A stretch of 10,051 nucleotides of DNA from Actinomycetota bacterium. Its GTDB lineage: Bacteria; Actinomycetota; Thermoleophilia; Miltoncostaeales; Miltoncostaeaceae. Positions 5,767 to 10,051 of the stretch are shown here, one piece after another; position 1 is the first letter of the stretch; each line of letters begins with the position of its first letter. Below the pieces are notes generated by a model. The model was not told where the DNA came from. It worked only from the letters and a program-made list of their open reading frames with translations, and did not search any database. The stretch lies in assembly GCA_947475125.1 (NCBI GenBank), contig CANJMX010000045.1, forward strand, positions 1 to 10,051, read 5' to 3'. The position numbers and the translations under genes were made by a program.

Positions 5767-6570
5767 ATGAGCAGTGACCAATCGAGCATCGTCGCCGAGG
5801 GCTTTACCGACACCGCAAGTGACTACGACGATGCGGTGCGGTTCAACATCGGTGGCGCACAGCACCTGATCATGTCGATCCCCGCCGGGCAGTACGACGA
5901 CGTCATTGACATCGGCTGCGGCACCGGCTGGGCCACACAGGCGCTGGTTGACCGGTTCCACCCAGCGCGCATCACCGGCGTTGACCCGTCAGAGGGCATG
6001 CTTGAGCAGTTCCAGGCGAAGCTCGGGGGCATCGATGGTGTGAAGATCACGCTCGCCCAGGGCGACGTGGAGCACATGCCCGTCGCCGACGGCACCTTCG
6101 ATCTGGCCATCTGCTCCATGGCGTACCACTGGTTCCCGCAGAAGTGGGCGGCCGCCGAGGCCATGGCGCGCACCCTCAAGCCCGGCGGGGTATTGGCCAT
6201 CCTGTGCTCCGGACGCGGCGGCGAGCGGGCATACCGCGACATCCTGGCCAACCTCGAGCCGATGAACTACACGTGGCTGGGGGCGTTTGACGCAGTGCAG
6301 CGGGACATCCCCGAGATGGAGGACTACCTGCTGACGGCCGGGCTCGAGGTTGAGGATGTGTGGATGGAGCGCCGCATCCGCCACACCACCGTGGAGGCCT
6401 ACCTCGAGCGCATGCGCGTGGTGGCGGGCCACCTGATCGGCGACCAGTCCGAAGGTGACGTGGCTGAGTACATGGCGAAGGTGGAGCAGAAGATGCGTGA
6501 GGCCTCCGGCCCCCGTGGCTGGACCTACGACTTCACCAAGCTCTACGCCATCGCCCGCAAGCCCGGCTGA
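5767..6570 (+). CDS. Class I SAM-dependent methyltransferase
   Basis: A 267-aa soluble cytoplasmic enzyme that transfers a methyl group from S-adenosylmethionine to an unidentified acceptor. Motif I is DIGCGTG (residues 48-54), the ribose-binding acid is Asp73 in GVDPSEGML, GDVEHMP (99-105) follows, and FDLAICSMAYHWF (111-123) is motif IV. LKPGGVLAIL ends the Rossmann core. This is the methyltransferase-11/25 type seen in BioC and UbiE-like enzymes, but nothing fixes the substrate. A strong GGAGGA ribosome site ends 3 nt before the ATG, unlike most genes here, which lack one. It starts 29 nt after the protease stop and may share its transcript. The region after position 140 is variable, as in most of the family, and probably binds substrate. 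Confidence 0.88.
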   Translation: MSSDQSSIVAEGFTDTASDYDDAVRFNIGGAQHLIMSIPAGQYDDVIDIGCGTGWATQALVDRFHPARITGVDPSEGMLEQFQAKLGGIDGVKITLAQGDVEHMPVADGTFDLAICSMAYHWFPQKWAAAEAMARTLKPGGVLAILCSGRGGERAYRDILANLEPMNYTWLGAFDAVQRDIPEMEDYLLTAGLEVEDVWMERRIRHTTVEAYLERMRVVAGHLIGDQSEGDVAEYMAKVEQKMREASGPRGWTYDFTKLYAIARKPG

Positions 6571-6590
6571 TATGTGGCCCCCACGAGAAC

Positions 6591-6617
6591 CCCCCGGCGC
6601 TCGTGTGGAGCCGGGGG
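6591..6617 (+). repeat. 8-bp inverted repeat between methyltransferase and repeat protein genes
   Basis: CCCCCGGC and GCCGGGGG separated by 11 nt. No T-run follows, so it is not a classical terminator. It covers the region where the -35 of the next gene's promoter should be. Confidence 0.4.
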
Positions 6618-6621
6618 CGGC

Positions 6622-6627
6622 TAGGGT
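6622..6627 (+). promoter_or_regulatory. -10 box of the exported repeat protein gene
   Basis: TAGGGT lies exactly 7 nt before the ATG at 6635, predicting a leaderless transcript. No ribosome site precedes this ATG. Confidence 0.5.
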
Positions 6628-6634
6628 CGCCATC

Positions 6635-8761
6635 ATGCCCGTCGGTGCCCGCTCCCACCGCATCCTGTTGAGCCTCGCTGTCATGGTGTCACTGGTAGGC
6701 GCCGCGGCCGCGCATGGGTCCACCTACTCCTATGACGGCACCACGCAGGTGCTGACGGTGGACGCGGCCACCAATGAGGTACTGCACCTCGGAACCGACG
6801 GGGCCGCAGGCAGGTACACGATCTCGACCTCAGGCGCATGGCGGTGGTCCGGCGAGCGAAGCGCCCCGGGGGGAATCCTGATTGCGGGTCAAAGCATGGG
6901 GTTGCAGACCAGTGGGCACGACCTCGGTGGTGCCACGCTGGCAGTGACCCGCCTCGACATCACCGACTCCGGACCCAACGTCAGGCTGGTGATTGAGGGG
7001 GGTGATGATGGCTCCGGAAACACCGTGCCCTATGCGGACCCCATCAACGTCGTGCTCGACGAGACCTCGTCGCACGCACAGATCCATGACGTCTCCGGCC
7101 TCAGCGCACGCCCGATCTCGTTCGGAACCACAAGCGTGTCGGTTCAGGCTCCGGCCATTTCGCTGGACGATGACATCGTGGCGGCGCAGAGCATCAGCCT
7201 GAGCACGACCAGTGGTTCTATCTCCCTCGGCGGCAGCGCCGGCACCACGCGCGCTCTCGTGGCATCGGGCGTGGTGCGTACCGACCCGATCGTGGGGGCG
7301 GGCCGCAGCCTGCAGGTGGAGGGCATCTGGTATTCGCACGGTGCGTCGGGTTCACCAAACATCACCGAGTTCGGCACCACCCGACTGACCGGCGACCTCC
7401 AGGCATCAACACGCATCCAGCTCGCCGGGGTCGAGGTAAGTGGAACGATCACGCGCGTCCTGACCGCACCCGACGTCACGGTCCTCGGCGACGTTCGCGG
7501 CGGCTTCAACTCGTGTGGCAGCAGTGACGTGACTGCCTGTGACGTGGGTACGCGCGGGACCCCCTTCGCCGACGTGAAGGTTGTCGGCAATCTCACCGCG
7601 ATCGGACAGTGGAGCGACGTCCCTGGGATCTGGGTGACCGGCACCACCGCCATGTCGGCGGATATGGCCAGCACGGGAGTTGTCCGGTTCGATGGCGCCG
7701 TGGACATGAACGGCGGCCCCACCCGCACCATCACCGGCGAGGGGGTGGTGACGAGCGGAGGCATACGGGCGACCCCGGCGGGGGGCGGCGCCTGTGGACT
7801 GGACGTCGTGCGCCTGTGCGATGTCGCCGTGGACACCCAGCACCTCAAGATCGTGGGCAATTGGGCCACCACCGGCACCGCCTACGTCCCCGGCTCGATC
7901 ACCGTAACGGGCCGCACCGTCATGGACGGACTCGCCACGATCTCGTCCGATGGACCCGTGAACCTGATGGACGCGCTCTCGGTGTCAGTAGATGGGGGCT
8001 ACGTCCAGGGGGCCCCGGTCACCATCGCGGGGGTCGGAACCGCCCCCGCCGCCGGATCCATCGGATCCGCCGGCCTCTGCACACCCGGGCCCCTCACCGT
8101 GATCGGCGACCTTCATCTGACAGGCCCCGTCACATGTCTGGACACCCTTCAGGTGAGCCAGGGCGGTGCCACGATCGATGCCGATGTGGCCACGCGCAGC
8201 CACCAGGGCTACGACGGGCCGGTGAACGTGGACGTGGGAGATGGCCCCGTGCGCATGCAATCGACCGACGGAGCCCTCATCCTCTTCCACAGCGGCGCCG
8301 TATCGGAGTCGTGGGCCCCTGCTGACGGTGACATCGAGGGCTACACCGCCACGATCCAGCCATCCGGCCAGTCGTGCTCGTGGACCGACGGCCCACTCAC
8401 ATGTTCCTTTGGTGAGGTGGCACCGGCGAGCGACCTCACGTTCGGTGTGACGCACACCCTGCGCGCAGGCCTGCCGCCCGAACCGCCGGACAGCCCGTCG
8501 GGATCGGCCGGCGAATCGCTTGGCGGCACGCCGACACATCGCCGACACGTGGCACGTGGATCGCGCACCCCCCTCACCCGCCTCCTCGTGCCACCGGCAT
8601 CGCGGGGCCACCGCACGTGGTCGGAGACCGGTCCGTGCCACATCAGACGCGGACGGCTCGTTGCCCCGTGGCACTCCGGCTCGTGCACCGTGCGCTTGCG
8701 CGTGGGCCGCTGGCATCGCGTCCCGGCCTGGACCGGCCGCACCACCGTCACCATCCGCTAG
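6635..8761 (+). CDS. Exported surface repeat protein with Fn3-like and Ig-like C-terminal modules
   Basis: A 708-aa exported protein. Residues 1-25 are a signal peptide (hydrophobic core ILLSLAVMVSLVG, end GAAAA). Residues 27-290 are Gly/Ser/Thr/Val-rich short strands (SISLSTTSGSISLGG), as in beta-helix or hemagglutinin-like proteins. Then come divergent repeats of about 94 residues: CGSSDVTACDV at 294, CGLDVVRLCDV at 387 and GLCTPGPLTVIGDL at 482. The first two are followed by KVVGNL or KIVGNW; the third has IGDL. Residues about 556-612 look like a fibronectin type III domain (SWAPADGDIEGYTATIQPSG), and about 660-708 like an Ig-like module with two cysteines (TGPCHIRRG, GSCTVRL). No LPXTG motif or C-terminal anchor is present. 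The ATG at 6635 is supported by the TAGGGT box and signal peptide. It ends 4 nt before the convergent esterase. Function unknown; adhesion or envelope structure is a guess. Confidence 0.82.
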   Translation: MPVGARSHRILLSLAVMVSLVGAAAAHGSTYSYDGTTQVLTVDAATNEVLHLGTDGAAGRYTISTSGAWRWSGERSAPGGILIAGQSMGLQTSGHDLGGATLAVTRLDITDSGPNVRLVIEGGDDGSGNTVPYADPINVVLDETSSHAQIHDVSGLSARPISFGTTSVSVQAPAISLDDDIVAAQSISLSTTSGSISLGGSAGTTRALVASGVVRTDPIVGAGRSLQVEGIWYSHGASGSPNITEFGTTRLTGDLQASTRIQLAGVEVSGTITRVLTAPDVTVLGDVRGGFNSCGSSDVTACDVGTRGTPFADVKVVGNLTAIGQWSDVPGIWVTGTTAMSADMASTGVVRFDGAVDMNGGPTRTITGEGVVTSGGIRATPAGGGACGLDVVRLCDVAVDTQHLKIVGNWATTGTAYVPGSITVTGRTVMDGLATISSDGPVNLMDALSVSVDGGYVQGAPVTIAGVGTAPAAGSIGSAGLCTPGPLTVIGDLHLTGPVTCLDTLQVSQGGATIDADVATRSHQGYDGPVNVDVGDGPVRMQSTDGALILFHSGAVSESWAPADGDIEGYTATIQPSGQSCSWTDGPLTCSFGEVAPASDLTFGVTHTLRAGLPPEPPDSPSGSAGESLGGTPTHRRHVARGSRTPLTRLLVPPASRGHRTWSETGPCHIRRGRLVAPWHSGSCTVRLRVGRWHRVPAWTGRTTVTIR

Positions 8762-8765
8762 GCGG

Positions 8766-9614
8766 TCACTCCGCCAGGAAGTCCCCGGCAAGGTCGGCCA
8801 CGATGCCCGCGCCCTCGGTATTGAGATGCACGCCGTCCGGCGAGAGCACCATCCCGTGACGAGCCGCGATGTCATCGAATGACCGCCCGAACACGAAGTG
8901 CCAGATAAACGACTCGATTGCCGGGCGACCCCACCCCCCGAACGCGGGGCCATGCGTCGCGCCAACCGCCTCAAGAATCTCGCTCATGCGCTCATTCACC
9001 GGCAGGTAGGTGGCGTCGCGCGATTCACAGATGACCTCGATCACCCGATTGAACTCAAGGGTGCGTGTGTTCACCTCGTCGGTGAGGTCCTGTCCCACTG
9101 GCGGTAGCGAGCACACGGCCACGCTCACACCATCGGCGTGCAGCCGGTCAATCATCTCGGTGAGGCATTCACCGTAGAAGTCGACGGATGGGACCTGAGG
9201 CAGATGCCGCGACTTCTCGGCCGCCCGGGTGGCCTTGCCCGAGAGTGTGGCCTGAACATCATTGGTGCCTACCAGGATGATGGCGTGCTCTGGTGCGCAG
9301 GCGAGAACGTCGTCGAGCCCCCGGAGCGTCTCCCATGCCACGTGCCCGTTGACCCCACCGTTGACGAATGCCATGTCGGGGAACTCCTCGCGCAGCATGC
9401 GTACGAAGTCGACGCCCGCGCGGCCACGCACAATGCTGGCGCCGATGCATGCGACAACCGGCCGGCGACTGCGCTCCTCAGGCGGGAGCCCCAGAAAGCC
9501 CTCCACGTCCCCAGCCGCGCGAGCCTGTACTCCGCTGACCGCCCGCACGAGCGCGCCAGCAGTGATGAGTGCCGCGCCAATGACGCCGGCACCGATGAGT
9601 CGTGTGGTGCGCAT
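8766..9614 (-). CDS. Exported SGNH/GDSL-like esterase or hydrolase
   Basis: A 282-aa protein with an N-terminal membrane or signal segment (LIGAGVIGAALITAGALV, residues 6-23), so it acts outside the membrane or anchored to it. The four SGNH blocks are present: Ser60 in CIGASIVRG (GAS instead of GDS), Gly90 in GGVNGHVAWE, Asn118 in VGTNDV, and Asp260/His263 in SPDGVHLN. These give a complete catalytic triad and oxyanion hole for ester hydrolysis. The substrate is not readable; family members act on lipids, acetylated sugars or acyl thioesters. The ATG at 9614 is chosen over GTG at 9623 because TAGCGT ends exactly 7 nt upstream. It lies 33 nt downstream of the small exported protein gene on the same strand and may also be read from that promoter. 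It converges with the repeat protein gene. Confidence 0.88.
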   Translation of the reverse strand: MRTTRLIGAGVIGAALITAGALVRAVSGVQARAAGDVEGFLGLPPEERSRRPVVACIGASIVRGRAGVDFVRMLREEFPDMAFVNGGVNGHVAWETLRGLDDVLACAPEHAIILVGTNDVQATLSGKATRAAEKSRHLPQVPSVDFYGECLTEMIDRLHADGVSVAVCSLPPVGQDLTDEVNTRTLEFNRVIEVICESRDATYLPVNERMSEILEAVGATHGPAFGGWGRPAIESFIWHFVFGRSFDDIAARHGMVLSPDGVHLNTEGAGIVADLAGDFLAE

Positions 9615-9621
9615 GGCGGGC

Positions 9622-9627
9622 ACGCTA
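9622..9627 (-). promoter_or_regulatory. -10 box of the SGNH hydrolase gene
   Basis: TAGCGT on the minus strand, exactly 7 nt before the ATG at 9614, in the gap after the upstream gene's stop. The same hexamer is used by the protease promoter at 4510. Confidence 0.5.
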
Positions 9628-9647
9628 CCTGCACACGCGGCCGCCGA

Positions 9648-9947
9648 TCAGGACGTGGCGGTTGCCGCTACCGGTGCGGCCTGCGAGTACGAGGCCTGCG
9701 GAGCCGCTGACTGCTGCGACGCGTAACTGGTGGGCGTCGCCGACGACGGTGCGCCCGTGGCGATGGAACGGATCTTCACCGCCTGCGGCGACCCCAGCGC
9801 GTTGGTGGCCTTGGCCACGGCTGCAGCAGAGGTGTCTGGTGCTGCAGCCGGCCCGACCGAGATCATCCGTGGTCCCGCGACACCACCCACCACCGTGAGC
9901 CCGGCCACCAGCACCCCGGTAAGCGTTGCTTCACGTCGGCTCATCAT
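9648..9947 (-). CDS. Small Ala/Ser-rich exported protein, unknown
   Basis: A 99-aa protein that I do not recognise. Residues 3-30 look like a signal peptide or anchor (SRREATLTGVLVAGLTVVGG), with a twin-arginine at the start but without the full Tat motif. A short segment about 40-60 (AAAVAKATNALGSPQAVKIR) may be helical. The C-terminal 40 residues are low complexity, rich in Ala, Ser, Thr, Pro, Gln and Tyr (SYASQQSAAPQASYSQAAP), as in cell-wall or extracellular linkers. A GGGGGAG ribosome site lies 8 nt before the ATG at 9947, and TAGGGT is upstream at 9985-9980. It precedes the SGNH hydrolase gene by 33 nt. The start could also be the second ATG (9944). Moderately sure it is real because of the ribosome site, promoter box and export signal. 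Confidence 0.62.
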   Translation of the reverse strand: MMSRREATLTGVLVAGLTVVGGVAGPRMISVGPAAAPDTSAAAVAKATNALGSPQAVKIRSIATGAPSSATPTSYASQQSAAPQASYSQAAPVAATATS

Positions 9948-9973
9948 CAGTTCGTCTCCCCCGTCGCATCCAT
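9947..9973 (-). other. Possible 8-codon upstream ORF overlapping the small exported protein start
   Basis: ATG at 9973 begins 6 nt after the TAGGGT box and encodes MDATGETN. Its TGA (9949-9947) shares one base with the next ATG (TGATG), the arrangement of translational coupling. It could be chance, since the ribosome site of the main gene lies inside it. Confidence 0.3.
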
Positions 9974-9979
9974 GGGGTG

Positions 9980-9985
9980 ACCCTA
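9980..9985 (-). promoter_or_regulatory. -10 box of the small exported protein gene
   Basis: TAGGGT on the minus strand, the same hexamer as before the repeat protein gene. It predicts a start near 9973 and a leader of about 26 nt containing a ribosome site. The -35 is weak. Confidence 0.4.
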
Positions 9986-10035
9986 TGACCCCCGCATGAG
10001 CCGGGAGTGACGGGAGTCCGCTGATTGTTCGCGGG

Positions 10036-10051
10036 ATGAGTAAGGAATCGG
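10036..10051 (+). CDS. Possible start of a gene cut by the right edge
   Basis: ATG followed by codons for SKES before the window ends. GATTGT lies exactly 7 nt before the ATG and partly fits the TANNNT pattern used elsewhere. Only five codons are visible, so this is weak. The rest of 9986-10035 shows nothing else. Confidence 0.25.

Noticed and set aside
6591..6617. Intrinsic terminator after the methyltransferase gene
   Set aside because: There is a good GC stem but no T-run; it is followed at once by the next promoter box. Kept only as an inverted repeat.
7609..8325. Second reading frame inside the repeat protein gene
   Set aside because: Arg/His/Gly-rich product typical of a GC-rich shadow frame; the overlapping frame has signal peptide, repeats and domains.

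Overview
The window is strongly GC-rich, with densely packed genes on both strands. Several starts carry a TANNNT -10 box only about 7 nt in front of the ATG, which suggests leaderless transcripts. Together with Fn3 and Ig-like exported proteins, this points to an actinobacterium, possibly a deep lineage such as Thermoleophilia. That placement is inference: no rRNA or taxonomic marker beyond threonyl-tRNA synthetase is present, and no mobile element, CRISPR array or tRNA was seen.

Layout. Positions 1-1601 (minus) hold threonyl-tRNA synthetase (thrS), cut by the left edge. Divergent from it is a 157-aa two-helix membrane protein (1631-2104, plus); their -10 boxes overlap. A VIT1/CCC1-family metal transporter (2123-2827, minus) converges on it. 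Positions 2828-3142 contain no convincing protein gene. They do hold the strongest promoter of the window, with a perfect 15-bp palindrome between and over its boxes. Downstream lies about 180 nt that folds almost completely into nested helices and ends in a GC stem and five Ts. I read this as an undescribed structured RNA: either a free small RNA or a regulatory leader of the next gene.

That next gene (3143-4438, plus) is an intracellular MGH1/GH63-like glycoside hydrolase. It is followed by a secreted trypsin-like protease with an extra C-terminal domain (4550-5737), a SAM-dependent methyltransferase (5767-6570) and a 708-aa exported repeat protein with Fn3-like and Ig-like C-terminal modules (6635-8761). 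On the minus strand, converging with the repeat protein, are an exported SGNH-fold esterase (8766-9614) and, upstream of it, a 99-aa Ala/Ser-rich exported protein (9648-9947). A possible plus-strand gene begins at 10036 and is cut by the right edge.

The genes do not form one obvious pathway. Most have their own promoter-like box, so they look like single transcription units. The common theme of the right half is export: protease, surface repeat protein, SGNH esterase and small exported protein could all act on the cell envelope. The best candidate for new biology is the structured RNA at about 2946-3124.
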